Below are positions 23,766 through 34,663 of a DNA stretch of 64,000 nucleotides, piece after piece. Source of the DNA: Novosphingopyxis iocasae (lineage in GTDB: Bacteria; Pseudomonadota; Alphaproteobacteria; Sphingomonadales; Sphingomonadaceae); assembly GCF_014334095.1 (NCBI RefSeq), contig NZ_CP060495.1:1635001-1699000 (forward strand), in the 5' to 3' direction. The stretch's first letter is position 1, and every line of letters begins with the position of its first letter. A program made the position numbers and the translations under genes. Under the pieces are notes generated by a model. The model worked only from the letters and a program-made list of their open reading frames with translations, was not told the DNA's origin and made no database searches.

Positions 23766-24704
23766 ATGCGCCTGAAATCGATGATCCTGGCGAGCGTACT
23801 CGTGCCGTCCGCCCTCGCACCGCTGGCGTTGATGCCGACCGCGGCCAGCGCGCAGGACACGAGTGTAAATGGTCGCATCGACCGGCTGGAACAGGAAGTT
23901 CGCGCCCTGCAGCGCAAGGTCTTCCCCGGCGGATCAGACCGCTATTTCGAACCGGAAATCCAGGCGCAGCAGCAGCCCTCCCGCGTGCCCGGCACCAGCA
24001 CCGATGCCAGCGCCGTGACCGGCCTGATGACGCGCGTCGATGCCTTGGAAGCGCAGCTGGCGAGCCTTACCGGACAGGTCGAGGAGCGCGGCTATCAGAT
24101 GCGCCAGATGGAAACGAAGCTGAGCGCGCTGCAGGACCGGATCGCGCGTCTGGAAAGCGCCCCGCCCGCCGCCGCTCCCGCGGTGGAAGAAGAGGCGAAC
24201 CCGGCCCCGGCTCCCTCGGCAGCGTCCAAGCCCGCCGCTGCAACCAAGCCGTCTGCCGTCACCAACACCGGCCGCGCGCAGGCCGTGGCCGCCATAGAGA
24301 AGCCTTCGACCGGCGATGCCGCGGAAGACAGCTACATCTACGGCTATCGCCTCTGGGAAGCGGGTTTTTATCCCGAAGCGCAGGCGCAGCTCGCCAAGAC
24401 GGTGAAGGATTATCCGAAATATTCGAAAATGAGCTATGCCCGCAATTTGCTGGGCCGGGCGTGGCTGGACGATAAGAAGCCGGCCACCTCCGCACAATAT
24501 TTTCTGGAAAATTACCAGAAGGACCCGCGCGGGGACCGGGCACCCGACAGCCTGTATTTCCTGGGCGTCGCGCTGACCGACCTGAACAAGAAGAGCGAGG
24601 CCTGCCAGGCCTATGCCGAACTGGCGGACGTCTATCCGGATATCGCCAGCGGCCGATTGGCGAACCGTGTCACGTCCGGCAAGGCGAAGGCCAATTGCAA
24701 ATGA
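23766..24704 (+). CDS. cpoB: Tol-Pal system coordinator CpoB (YbgF)
   Basis: The 312-residue periplasmic protein begins with a signal peptide ending near AASAQ (residues 22-26). A coiled-coil segment follows (NGRIDRLEQEVRALQRKV, then LMTRVDALEAQLASLTGQVEE). After a Pro/Ala-rich linker comes a C-terminal TPR domain (DSYIYGYRLWEAGFYPEAQ, KMSYARNLLGRAWLDDKK, APDSLYFLGVALTDLNKKSE). This is the CpoB/YbgF layout; the protein coordinates peptidoglycan synthesis with Tol-Pal-driven outer-membrane constriction. ATG 23766 has a GGGAGGAAAAAC ribosome-binding site. The frame extends upstream through the rodZ tail but without signal-peptide features. tilS overlaps its end. Confidence 0.93.
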   Translation: MRLKSMILASVLVPSALAPLALMPTAASAQDTSVNGRIDRLEQEVRALQRKVFPGGSDRYFEPEIQAQQQPSRVPGTSTDASAVTGLMTRVDALEAQLASLTGQVEERGYQMRQMETKLSALQDRIARLESAPPAAAPAVEEEANPAPAPSAASKPAAATKPSAVTNTGRAQAVAAIEKPSTGDAAEDSYIYGYRLWEAGFYPEAQAQLAKTVKDYPKYSKMSYARNLLGRAWLDDKKPATSAQYFLENYQKDPRGDRAPDSLYFLGVALTDLNKKSEACQAYAELADVYPDIASGRLANRVTSGKAKANCK

Positions 24705-25629
24705 TCTGACCGAGCGCTTCGCCTCCGGCCTGTTGCGGGCCGTGGGCGGAATGCCGGACAGGCTGGGCCTCGCCGTTTCCGGCGGGCCGGACAGCCTGGC
24801 GTTGTTGCTGCTGGCGCACGATGCTTTGCCGGGACGGATCGCCGCGGCCACGGTTGATCATGGTCTGCGCCCGGAAGCGGCGGATGAAGCCGCCTTCGTC
24901 GGCGCGCTCTGCAACCAGCGAGGAATCCCACACACAACGCTGCGCCCCCTGCAGCCGATTACGGGCAACATCCAGTCCGCCGCACGCGCCGCCCGCTACA
25001 GGTTGCTCGTTCAATGGGCCGAGGAGCAGGCCCTCCCTTTTATCGCGACGGCGCATCATGCGGATGATCAGCTGGAAACATTGCTGATGCGGCTTGCGCG
25101 CGGCAGCGGCGTGGCCGGCCTCTCCGGCATCCGTCGGCGCAACGGCAGGATCGTGCGGCCACTTCTGGAGTTCACCAAGGATCGGCTGATCGCCATCTGC
25201 GCGGAGGCAGGCCTTACGCCTATCGACGATCCCAGCAATCGCGACCCGGCCTTTGATAGAGTGCGTATACGCGCCCTGCTGAACCAAAGCTCGAACGCCT
25301 TTTCACCCGGCGCGACACAGCGCACCGCCGATGCGCTTTTCGACGCGCAGGAAGCCTTGTGCTGGGTCACCGATCGCGCGGCGTCCGAGGCAATCACCGC
25401 GCAGGGCGAGGGCTGGCTTCTCCGTGCCGCGCCCTATCCGCGCGAAATTCAGCGCCGCCTCCTCAGCCTCACCCTTGCCCGGCTAGGCGAATCGCCGCGC
25501 GGAGACGTGCTGAGCCGCGCGCTCGAGTCGTTGCGGGCGGGCCAGAAAAGCAGCCTCGGCGCAGCTCTATGCGATCCACGCGATGATGGCTGGCTTATCT
25601 GCCCCGCCCCGCCCCGCCGCACCGGCTGA
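24667..25629 (+). CDS. tilS: tRNA(Ile)-lysidine synthase TilS
   Basis: TilS attaches lysine to C34 of tRNA-Ile(CAU), changing decoding from AUG to AUA, and is usually essential. The N-type ATP pyrophosphatase loop LAVSGGPDSLALLLLAHDAL and the motifs TVDHGLRPEAADEA, ATAHHADDQLETLLMRLARG and IDDPSNRDPAFDRVRIR are clear. The protein is about 320 residues and lacks the C-terminal domain of the E. coli enzyme, as usual in Alphaproteobacteria. The start is uncertain. No ATG or strong ribosome-binding site is near the conserved region; GTG 24667, overlapping the cpoB end by 38 bp, is the best candidate, with ATG 24613 as an alternative. ftsH follows in the standard order. Confidence 0.92.
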   Translation: MSRPARRRPIANDLTERFASGLLRAVGGMPDRLGLAVSGGPDSLALLLLAHDALPGRIAAATVDHGLRPEAADEAAFVGALCNQRGIPHTTLRPLQPITGNIQSAARAARYRLLVQWAEEQALPFIATAHHADDQLETLLMRLARGSGVAGLSGIRRRNGRIVRPLLEFTKDRLIAICAEAGLTPIDDPSNRDPAFDRVRIRALLNQSSNAFSPGATQRTADALFDAQEALCWVTDRAASEAITAQGEGWLLRAAPYPREIQRRLLSLTLARLGESPRGDVLSRALESLRAGQKSSLGAALCDPRDDGWLICPAPPRRTG

Positions 25630-25839
25630 TGCGCCGCGCTGTCCAGAGCCCCGCAACGATGCTATCCTTGCCTCACGGCCGCAGACCTTTGCCGCCCCGC
25701 CATGCCTATCGATAGGTTTCTCGCAAGCGGCGGGAGGTCTCGGGCAACCGGCCCGGTCAAATCGTGATTACCGCCGGCCGCATTATATTGCCATTCACCA
25801 TCGCCGCCTTACATTGCACGGGTTGGATTGGAGCAAAGC

Positions 25840-27795
<1,956 letters not shown>

Positions 27796-27823
27796 TCGCC
27801 ACAGTGTAAGAAAGTAAAGAGAA

Positions 27824-27846
27824 GGGGCCTGCGGGCCCCTTTTTTT
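27824..27846 (+). terminator. rho-independent terminator after ftsH
   Basis: A perfect stem GGGGCC/GGCCCC with loop TGCG is followed by seven T residues, 28 bp after the ftsH stop. Confidence 0.92.
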
Positions 27847-27893
27847 CACGTCTCTCGAAGCTAGGGTGCTGACAGAAATTCAGGGGGGATTGA

Positions 27894-30680
27894 ATGACTT
27901 TGAAGTGGGTCAGCCGCGCATTCGTTGCGGGCATGTTTGCAAGCACATCGATCGCAGCTCACGCAGCCACGCTGGAGCAGCCGCGTTATGAACCGGCACC
28001 GGGCTGGGTGGAAGCGCGCCAGCTCGACCCTGTCGGTGAGGGCGACAGGACCGTGCTGCTGCTGGTCGACAGCCAGATCCGCGTCGAGGACGATCGCTCC
28101 GTCGAATATCGCGATCTCGCCTATCAGGTCGTCTCGCCGGAAATGCTTTCCCGGCTCGGCAATGTGAAAGTGGAATGGCAGCCCGACGTTCAGGACGCGC
28201 TGATCCACGCCGTTTCGATCGTTCGCGGTGGAGAGACCATCGACGCGTTGAACGGCGGCAAATCGGTCGAAGTGATCCGCCGCGAGGCGGACCTGGAAAA
28301 ACAGTCATTGGACGGCAAACTGACCGCGACAATGCAACTGACCGGCCTGCAGCTTGGGGACGTCGTTCGCGTGACCTATAGCGTCGTTTCTTCCGATCCG
28401 GCGCTCGGAGGTAATGCGGAGGGTCTGGAGAGCCTGCCCGTCGCACCGATCCAGGTCGGCCAGTATCATTTTCGCCTGCTCTGGCCCGAAGCGAAGGCCC
28501 TGCGCTGGACGGCCGACACAGAGCTGAGTGAAGAGAGCACCGGATCGGTGAGCCAGATCCATTTTGACGGGGTGCTACCCAAACTCAAGGACCAGCCCGA
28601 AAACGCGCCCGCCCGTTTCGTCCAGCCGCCCAAGGTCAACTATACCACCTTTTCGGACTGGCAGAGCGTCAGCCTTTCGGTTGCCCCCCTCTACAATGAT
28701 CATGCGAAGCTAGTTCCCGGCGGCCCACTAGCCCAGCGGGCCGCAGCCATCGCCGCCGCGCATGATAGCCAGCTGGATCGCATGGCAGCCGCTGTGGAGC
28801 TAGTGCAGGATGAGGTGCGCTATCTGTACGAGGGGATGGAGTTCGGCAATTACACGCCGCAAGATCCGGCAGTCACCTGGGAAAAGCGGTATGGCGACTG
28901 CAAGGCGAAATCGCTGATGCTCCTCAGCCTGCTACGCGAACTCGGCATCGAAGCCGATGCGATGCTCGTGCGCGCCGAGGACGGTGATATCGTGGGCGAA
29001 CTGCTGCCTGGGCTATACGCTTTCAACCATGTGGTGGTTCGCGCGAAAGTGGACGGGACCGACTATTGGCTCGACGGCACCATGCAAGGCACCACCCGCG
29101 CTAATATTGCCGACGTCGCCAACTTCGCCAAGGCACTTCCACTGACCGAAGCCGGAAGCGACCTGATCGACGTGCCGGTTCGTCCGATGAGCGAACCGAC
29201 GCAGGTTCTGGAACGCGAGCTGGACCTGCGTGCAGGAGTTGGGTTCCCGGGCATCGACAGCATCACGATGCGGTTCCGGGGGCCGACCGCCACGCAGCTG
29301 CTTGCCGCACAGTCCAGCCTCGACAAGAAGAGCTTCGACGATGTGCTCGACGGGATACTTAGTTCGGCAGGCAATGACGGCGCAGTCTTCGAACGCTCGC
29401 TTCATTTCGAAAATGACGGCCAGACTGCCATTGTCAGCGGCAAGGCTCTCGAAAGCTATTACTGGCAATGGGAGGATCGCCGATATCAGACGCAGCTCAA
29501 TCCGCCGGTAGAGAATTTCACGTTCGACGCCGATCGCGGGCGCGCCGCCTGGTCTCACATTCCGGTAATGGTCAACCATCCGCTTTATCAGGCGACCACG
29601 GTCAGGCTGTTGCTGCCGGAGATGGCAGAACCGTTCGAACTGCGCGGCGCGGCAAAGTTCGATGGCGGGATCGCGGGATATCAGTTTCATCACGACTATG
29701 AGCTTGCCGGGCAGATATTGACGGGCGACATGATGTATCGCTCGGTCGCGGCCGAGATTGCCGCATCGGAGCTTCCCGATGTCCGCACGCGGATTGCAAA
29801 GGCCAAAGCGGACAAGCTTCGCCTGCTCGTCCCGGCCAGCCTGACCAGCAAGACGCTCGCCATCCGTCAGAATGTGAAATCACCTGCGGTTAAGCGGCTT
29901 CGCGACGCCTATGCCGCCGCCATTGTCCAAGCCGATGACGACGATTTGCAGGCCTATCGCAACAGGGCTTCCTTCCTGACGGGTATCGGTGAGCATGCGG
30001 GTGCTGCGGACGATCTTGCAAAGGTGCTTGAGCAGGAACCGAGCGTTGCAGACTATATCTGGCATGCACAGCTGACCAAGGTGGACGATCCCGAAGCCGC
30101 GCTGCGATCGATTGCCAAAGCGCGCGAGCTGGAGCCGGCCTCTGCGAACGTCATGAACGGGCTTGCGAAAGTCCTATGGCTGAACAACCGGCCGGACGAG
30201 ATCCTTCTGGCTGCAGACGAGTTCGAAGCGCTGGGCGTCGAGAAAACGGACGTGGACATGGTCCGCGCCACCGCAATGGCCTTGGCCGGGCGGGAAGAAG
30301 AGGCGGTTGCGCTGCTTGATGCCGCATTCGAGGAGAAGCCGGGCAACGCCGCGCTCTATCGCGCACGCTGTTCGCTCAAGGCGCAATATGGCCTTCAGCT
30401 GGAAAGTGCGCTGAAGGACTGCACGCGGGCGACGGAGCTTAGCGAGAACAGCTCCAGCGCGCTGGAAGACCGCGGCCTAGCTTATTGGCGCATGGACCGG
30501 AAAGAAGCGGCGATCGAAGACTGGCGCTCGGCGCTCCTTACCAACCCCGATGCACCGCATGCACGCTGGCTGCTTGGCCTCGCCCAAGGCGGTAAGGCTG
30601 GCGCGCAGATGCAAAGGGAAGCGATCCTCATGGACGAAGAGCTTCCGCTGGAACTAAAAAATTGGGGCCTCGCCGACTGA
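27894..30680 (+). CDS. DUF3857 / transglutaminase-like / TPR periplasmic protein
   Basis: The 928-residue protein has a signal peptide (cleavage near IAAHAA, residues 20-25). A DUF3857 beta domain follows (about 40-200), then a transglutaminase-like domain with Cys336 in YGDCKAKS, His379 in FNHVVV and Asp394 in WLDGT, so the catalytic triad is intact. A DUF2569/DUF3858-type linker comes next, and the C-terminal ~300 residues are TPR-like helical repeats (AYRNRASFLTGIGEHAGAAD, SALEDRGLAYWRMDRKEAA). Family members are secreted or periplasmic, and their substrates are unknown. The gene stands alone between the ftsH terminator and convergent rpoZ. Confidence 0.87.
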   Translation: MTLKWVSRAFVAGMFASTSIAAHAATLEQPRYEPAPGWVEARQLDPVGEGDRTVLLLVDSQIRVEDDRSVEYRDLAYQVVSPEMLSRLGNVKVEWQPDVQDALIHAVSIVRGGETIDALNGGKSVEVIRREADLEKQSLDGKLTATMQLTGLQLGDVVRVTYSVVSSDPALGGNAEGLESLPVAPIQVGQYHFRLLWPEAKALRWTADTELSEESTGSVSQIHFDGVLPKLKDQPENAPARFVQPPKVNYTTFSDWQSVSLSVAPLYNDHAKLVPGGPLAQRAAAIAAAHDSQLDRMAAAVELVQDEVRYLYEGMEFGNYTPQDPAVTWEKRYGDCKAKSLMLLSLLRELGIEADAMLVRAEDGDIVGELLPGLYAFNHVVVRAKVDGTDYWLDGTMQGTTRANIADVANFAKALPLTEAGSDLIDVPVRPMSEPTQVLERELDLRAGVGFPGIDSITMRFRGPTATQLLAAQSSLDKKSFDDVLDGILSSAGNDGAVFERSLHFENDGQTAIVSGKALESYYWQWEDRRYQTQLNPPVENFTFDADRGRAAWSHIPVMVNHPLYQATTVRLLLPEMAEPFELRGAAKFDGGIAGYQFHHDYELAGQILTGDMMYRSVAAEIAASELPDVRTRIAKAKADKLRLLVPASLTSKTLAIRQNVKSPAVKRLRDAYAAAIVQADDDDLQAYRNRASFLTGIGEHAGAADDLAKVLEQEPSVADYIWHAQLTKVDDPEAALRSIAKARELEPASANVMNGLAKVLWLNNRPDEILLAADEFEALGVEKTDVDMVRATAMALAGREEEAVALLDAAFEEKPGNAALYRARCSLKAQYGLQLESALKDCTRATELSENSSSALEDRGLAYWRMDRKEAAIEDWRSALLTNPDAPHARWLLGLAQGGKAGAQMQREAILMDEELPLELKNWGLAD

Positions 30681-30695
30681 TCCCGGCAAGGCCCC
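30664..30695 (+). terminator. hairpin overlapping stop of the DUF3857 gene
   Basis: GGGGCCT (30664-30670) pairs with AGGCCCC (30689-30695), with an inner GCCG/CGGC extension. It covers the stop codon and lies between two convergent genes. There is no T-run, so it may act as a weak bidirectional terminator. Confidence 0.4.
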
Positions 30696-30743
30696 GAACA
30701 TGGTCTGAAACAGTGACGGGGCTCGGCCCCGTTGCTGGCGGGA

Positions 30744-31079
30744 TCAGTCCCGCGCAACACCCGCAGAACGCGCGGGAGCGGCAGCCGTGACGCGCAGCGC
30801 TTCGGCGGACTGGCTGAGCGAGCCGACTTCCTCGATCTCATCATCATCGTCGACCTGCACCTTCTGCAGCGACTGGACGAGCCCTTCTTCGAGATGTTTC
30901 GGCTTCACCGTCTGTTCGGCGATTTCGCGCAGCGCCACAACGGGGTTCTTGTCACGATCGCGATCGACGGTGAGGTCGGCGCCGCCGGAAATCTCCCGCG
31001 CGCGTTCTGCGGCGAAGAGTACGAGATCGAACCGGTTCGAGACCTTGTCGACACAATCTTCAACGGTAACGCGCGCCAT
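30744..31079 (-). CDS. rpoZ: RNA polymerase omega subunit
   Basis: The 111-residue omega subunit helps assemble RNA polymerase and, in many bacteria, forms part of a ppGpp site. The N-terminus [20 protein letters not shown] and the [11 protein letters not shown] and [12 protein letters not shown] motifs are diagnostic. The C-terminal ~45 residues are acidic then Ala-rich ([16 protein letters not shown]), as in many alphaproteobacterial omegas. It is convergent with the DUF3857 gene. DksA, the other ppGpp partner, is encoded at 47.2 kb in this window. Confidence 0.96.
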   Translation of the reverse strand: MARVTVEDCVDKVSNRFDLVLFAAERAREISGGADLTVDRDRDKNPVVALREIAEQTVKPKHLEEGLVQSLQKVQVDDDDEIEEVGSLSQSAEALRVTAAAPARSAGVARD

Positions 31080-31180
31080 GACGGCTCCTATAATCTGGGA
31101 TGTACGGGATTTTTGACTGGCCGCAGGTAGGGATCGTACCAGCCAAAGTCAAGCGTGGCAGAGCCGGAATGCCCCTCCGC

Positions 31181-32548
31181 CTATCGGGCGGCGGGCGTGT
31201 TGCCCGCTGCCGCTGCGCTTGGCTTACCCGCGGGCGTCACGCGCCAGATGACATTGCCGACATCGTCGCTGACGAGCAGCGCACCGGTCTTGTCCGCGGC
31301 TAACATTGTGGGCCGCCCGTGCGCATTACCCTCCGCATCCAGAAAGCCGGTCAGCACCTCGATGGGCTTGCCTTGCGGTTCGTTCCCCTGAAACGGCACG
31401 AAGATCACATCGTAACCCGCTGCGGGCACGCGGTTCCAGCTGCCGTGGCGCGCCACGAAGGCACCATTGCCGAAGGGGCCGCCAAGCTTTGCCTGGCCGG
31501 CGAACAGCAAACCCAAGGGCGCGACATGCACGCCGAGGGAATAATCCGGACGCCGCTCATATTGCCGCTTGTCCGGAGCGGGGTCATCCAGCCGGGGGTC
31601 GGTATATCCGCCCCAATAATGATAGGGCCAGCCATAGTCCGAACCGAAGTCCACCAGCGCGAGATAGTCGGGCACCAGGTCGGAGCCCAGCATGTCGCGC
31701 TCGTTCACCGTGGTCCAGAGTTGATCAGTGCCGGGATGGAACGCCAGACCCACCGGGTTGCGAAGGCCGATTGCGTAGGGAATCGCCTTTCCGGTGTCCA
31801 GATCATACTGGATTACCATCGCACGGCCCTTTTCGGTATCCATGCCATTCTCGCCGATATTGCTGTTGGAACCGACCGCGATGTACAGCTTAGTCTCGTC
31901 CGGGGAGACCGCGAGATTGCGGGTCCAGTGATTGTTGGGTGCCTTGGCATTCAGCGCATAGATTTTGCGGCCCTTCGCGGAAATCTGCGTGTCACCCTGC
32001 GCATAAGGAAATTCCAGCAGCGCATCGGTATCGGCCACGAAAAAACGGTCGCCCACCAGCGCCATGCCGAAGGGGGAGTTCAATCCTTTCAGGAATGTCG
32101 ATCGCAGATCCACCTCCCCGTCCCCATCGCTATCGCGCAGCAGCGTGATGCGGTTTGCAGACGGCGTGGCCGCGCCCGCCTTGCCGAGCAAATGCTTCAT
32201 CACCCAACCCTCGATGCCGCCGTTCTCACGCGGAGGACTGTTGGTTTCAGCGACCAGAATATCGCCATTGTGCAGCGTGTAGAGATTGCGCGGATGATCG
32301 AGATCGACGGCGTAGCGCTCCACCTGGAGCCCCTGCGCGGCGGTCGGCTTCTGATCCGCCCCCCAGCGCGCGACTTCGGCAATATTCACCGTCGGCACCG
32401 TCTGGGGCCGGGGTTCACCGAGCACGGGATCGCGCCCCACCATCTGATCCATCGGCACCTGTGCCTTGTCAGGCCGGGTCAGCCAGAAGGCGACGCCGAT
32501 CGCCAGGATGACAGCAATGATAGTAAGATTTCGGATATGTTTGCGCAT
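31181..32548 (-). CDS. PQQ-dependent sugar dehydrogenase-like (glucose/sorbosone dehydrogenase family) protein
   Basis: The 455-residue protein has an N-terminal membrane anchor or uncleaved signal (about residues 7-24). It then forms a six-bladed propeller typical of the soluble glucose/sorbosone dehydrogenase family, with landmarks LDHPRNLYTLHNGDILVAETN, LKGLNSPFGMALVGDRFFVA, VGSNSNIGENG, YAIGLRNPVGLAFHP, YGWPYHYWGGY and ARHGSWNRVPAAGYDV. Such proteins oxidise sugars or related aldehydes in the periplasm with PQQ. No PQQ synthesis gene is in the window and the cofactor is inferred. It ends in an Ala-rich tail. Downstream is rpoZ; upstream is a small membrane protein on the same strand. Confidence 0.87.
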   Translation of the reverse strand: MRKHIRNLTIIAVILAIGVAFWLTRPDKAQVPMDQMVGRDPVLGEPRPQTVPTVNIAEVARWGADQKPTAAQGLQVERYAVDLDHPRNLYTLHNGDILVAETNSPPRENGGIEGWVMKHLLGKAGAATPSANRITLLRDSDGDGEVDLRSTFLKGLNSPFGMALVGDRFFVADTDALLEFPYAQGDTQISAKGRKIYALNAKAPNNHWTRNLAVSPDETKLYIAVGSNSNIGENGMDTEKGRAMVIQYDLDTGKAIPYAIGLRNPVGLAFHPGTDQLWTTVNERDMLGSDLVPDYLALVDFGSDYGWPYHYWGGYTDPRLDDPAPDKRQYERRPDYSLGVHVAPLGLLFAGQAKLGGPFGNGAFVARHGSWNRVPAAGYDVIFVPFQGNEPQGKPIEVLTGFLDAEGNAHGRPTMLAADKTGALLVSDDVGNVIWRVTPAGKPSAAAAGNTPAAR

Positions 32549-32617
32549 ATTATGGAATTACGCTGCGCGGGCGTGGCTGGCAAGCAGCGCCCGGCCTCAT
32601 TACGCCGGGAAAATCGC

Positions 32618-32797
32618 TCAGCGCTTCGAGCGGTCGACCAGCCAGATGGCAAGCGCGATGGCTCCGCCGATCAGCAGACCGCCGATCATGTACAGCGATG
32701 ATTGTCCGCGAAATATGCCGATGATCGCACCGATCAGCAGCCCGGCGGCGATGAAGAAACCGCCCGCGACGGGATTTTTGGAAGGAGGATTGGCCAT
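32618..32797 (-). CDS. small two-helix membrane protein
   Basis: A 59-residue protein beginning MANPPSKNPVAGGFFIAAG, with two Gly/Ile-rich membrane helices (about 11-30 and 36-54) and a basic end WLVDRSKR. ATG 32797 is chosen because the twelve extra upstream codons look non-coding. Helices of this composition and spacing occur in many small inner-membrane proteins of Sphingomonadales, without known function. It lies 70 bp upstream of the sugar dehydrogenase-like gene on the same strand. The ribosome-binding site is weak. Confidence 0.7.
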   Translation of the reverse strand: MANPPSKNPVAGGFFIAAGLLIGAIIGIFRGQSSLYMIGGLLIGGAIALAIWLVDRSKR

Positions 32798-32946
32798 ACC
32801 GAGCCGCTTGGCATGCCCGGCCCGGGCGGACAAGGCCTGCTATGAAGAAGTCGTCAACCAAACTGCTCCATGGTTCTTGCACGGCTGACCGCTAGGGCCG
32901 TTGTCTGTCGGTCCGACCGATCCGTTTACACATCGATGGAGTATTC

Positions 32947-33156
32947 ATGCAGGCACCCACTTTCCTGAAGCGCGACGACGTGGCCGAAGCGGAACTGCTG
33001 ATCCGCAGTTTCGGACGCGCGGCAGGACTGGAAGCAGCCGAGCGCGCGGAAAGTAGCCGCAATATCGGAAATGCCCTGCAATTCTGCCGGTGGCGTCAAA
33101 TCGAGCGGCTGATCCTGTTTCTTTCCGCACCGCAGGTGACCGGCACCGTGCACTGA
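32947..33156 (+). CDS. conserved small protein of unknown function
   Basis: A 69-residue protein starting MQAPTFLKRDDVAEAELLIR and ending LSAPQVTGTVH, with a GGAG ribosome-binding site 5 bp before ATG. The central stretch NIGNALQFCRWRQIERLILF has a single Cys and a Trp-Arg pair. I recall similar small proteins in Sphingomonadales with the same CRWRQIER core and TVH end but cannot name the family. There is no signal peptide or clear membrane segment; it is probably helical and cytoplasmic. It is convergent with argC and is a single-gene unit. Confidence 0.7.
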   Translation: MQAPTFLKRDDVAEAELLIRSFGRAAGLEAAERAESSRNIGNALQFCRWRQIERLILFLSAPQVTGTVH

Positions 33157-33172
33157 GGAGAAAACACGCGCC

Positions 33173-34099
33173 TTAGAGCCTCAAACCCTCTGTTTCCGGC
33201 TGCCCGGTCATCAGGTTGAGATTCTGCACGGCCGCGCCGCTTGCACCCTTACCGAGATTATCAAGCATAGCGATCAAACGGGCCTGGCCGCCGTCACCGC
33301 TTGAAAACACATAGAGGTCGAGCCGGTCGGACGGCGCCTGATCCTTCGCGATCAGCATTTCGCCGATGCCATCGGTTTGCTTGACGGTGACGAGGCGCTC
33401 ACCGTCATAATGTTCGGCAAGTACTTCTGCGAGGTCCTCCGCACGCCCCTTGGCGCCCATTGCCGCGAGCGGCAACGGCACCTCGACGAGCATTCCGCGA
33501 AAGCCAGGCACCACGGCAGGCGCAAAAATCGGCGTTTCGGCGAGGCCCGCATGGGCTTTCATTTCCGGGAGATGCTTGTGCTCCAGCGTCAAGCCATAGG
33601 CGCGAAAAGCAGGCGCCTCGGCCTGCTCGTAGCGTTCGATCAACGCCTTGCCACCGCCGGAATAGCCGGAAACCGCGTTCACGCTGTAGGGCCAGTCGGC
33701 CGGCAATAAGCCTTGCGCGACCAGCGGCGCGACGAGAGCAAGAAAACCGGTGGGGTAGCAGCCGGGGTTAGATACCAACCGTGCATTCTCGATCGCCGCG
33801 CGCTGGCCGGAGTTCAATTCGGCAAAGCCATAGGTCCACGCCGGATCAGTCCGGTGCACGCTCGATGCGTCGATAAAGCGGCTGTCCGGGCCGCCGAGCG
33901 ACACAGCGTCACGCGCCGCATCATCGGGCAGGCACAATATGGTGACGTCGGCCGAGGCAATGGCATCGCGGCGGGCCGCGACGTCCTTTCTGCGCTCATC
34001 TTCGAGAACGATCACCTCGAACGCCGCGCGACCGCTGAGGCGCTCGCGGATTTCAAGTCCGGTGGTACCGGCGGCTCCATCGATGAAAACGGTGTTCAT
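33173..34099 (-). CDS. argC: N-acetyl-gamma-glutamyl-phosphate reductase (type 2)
   Basis: ArgC reduces N-acetylglutamyl phosphate to the semialdehyde, the third step of arginine synthesis. The 308-residue length and MNTVFIDGAAGTTGLEIRERL start fit the shorter type 2 form. The NADP-binding Gly motif is followed by FIDASSVHRTD, the catalytic Cys in SNPGCYPTG and HKHLPEMKAHAGL. It stands apart from other arg genes in this window. It is on the same strand as, and 91 bp downstream of, the MarR-family gene, but the substrates give no reason to link them. Confidence 0.95.
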   Translation of the reverse strand: MNTVFIDGAAGTTGLEIRERLSGRAAFEVIVLEDERRKDVAARRDAIASADVTILCLPDDAARDAVSLGGPDSRFIDASSVHRTDPAWTYGFAELNSGQRAAIENARLVSNPGCYPTGFLALVAPLVAQGLLPADWPYSVNAVSGYSGGGKALIERYEQAEAPAFRAYGLTLEHKHLPEMKAHAGLAETPIFAPAVVPGFRGMLVEVPLPLAAMGAKGRAEDLAEVLAEHYDGERLVTVKQTDGIGEMLIAKDQAPSDRLDLYVFSSGDGGQARLIAMLDNLGKGASGAAVQNLNLMTGQPETEGLRL

Positions 34100-34190
34100 A
34101 GTACTGCCCCATCCAGCGCGAGCGAATAACGCGATGGTGCGCCGTTAGCGGACAAGCGGGCGTACTGGCAACGCCCCCGCCGCGGTGCGA

Positions 34191-34592
34191 CTAGTGGTTC
34201 GCGAAGCTTGGTGCTTCGCCGCGGGCCGGGAAGCCCTTGTCGCGCTTTTCGGCGTCGGACTTGATGAAGCGCTCAAACCGATCGAGGAAGCTTGCGCCCT
34301 TGTCGGTCCCCACCACAAAGACATTGCGCCCATCCGCCTCGTCTCGCTGCCGACGCAGATAGCCAAGCTGCCCCAGCTTGTTGAGCGCACGCGTAATGAC
34401 GGGTTTCGAGACCTTTAGCTTCTCCGCCAGTCCGCGAACCGTGTGCGGTCCGCGACGGGTATAGACGGTGAATATGATGGCCATTTGGCGATTGGTGAGG
34501 TCAGGATCACCTGAGCGCACATAGGCAATCAGGGTATCCATCCAGTCCAACATAGAGTCCGTGGTGGAAAGCGGATTCTGGTCCATCAACAT
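34191..34592 (-). CDS. MarR family winged-helix regulator
   Basis: The ~133-residue protein has a winged-helix DNA-binding core: LTNRQMAIIFTVYTRRGPH, then the recognition helix region VRGLAEKLKVSKPVITRALNKLGQLGYLRRQRDEADGRNVFV, which is the MarR/LysR-like SKPVITRAL pattern with a DxRN wing. It probably acts as a dimer responding to a small ligand. The start may be ATG 34592 or ATG 34586; neither has a good ribosome-binding site. The frame continues 55 codons upstream into the leucyl aminopeptidase 3' end but loses family character. It lies 71 bp downstream of that gene. Confidence 0.85.
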   Translation of the reverse strand: MLMDQNPLSTTDSMLDWMDTLIAYVRSGDPDLTNRQMAIIFTVYTRRGPHTVRGLAEKLKVSKPVITRALNKLGQLGYLRRQRDEADGRNVFVVGTDKGASFLDRFERFIKSDAEKRDKGFPARGEAPSFANH

Positions 34593-34663
34593 ATCGCAAA
34601 GAACGGCTTGTGCGGGAAATGGTTTCCTTGCCGTTATATTCGTTCGCGGCTTGCGACCGCTGC

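Noticed and set aside
21074-23917. A 947-codon open frame antisense to ptsP and the rodZ-like gene
   Set aside because: It is antisense to two clearly recognised genes, has no domain pattern and arises from GC-rich codon bias.
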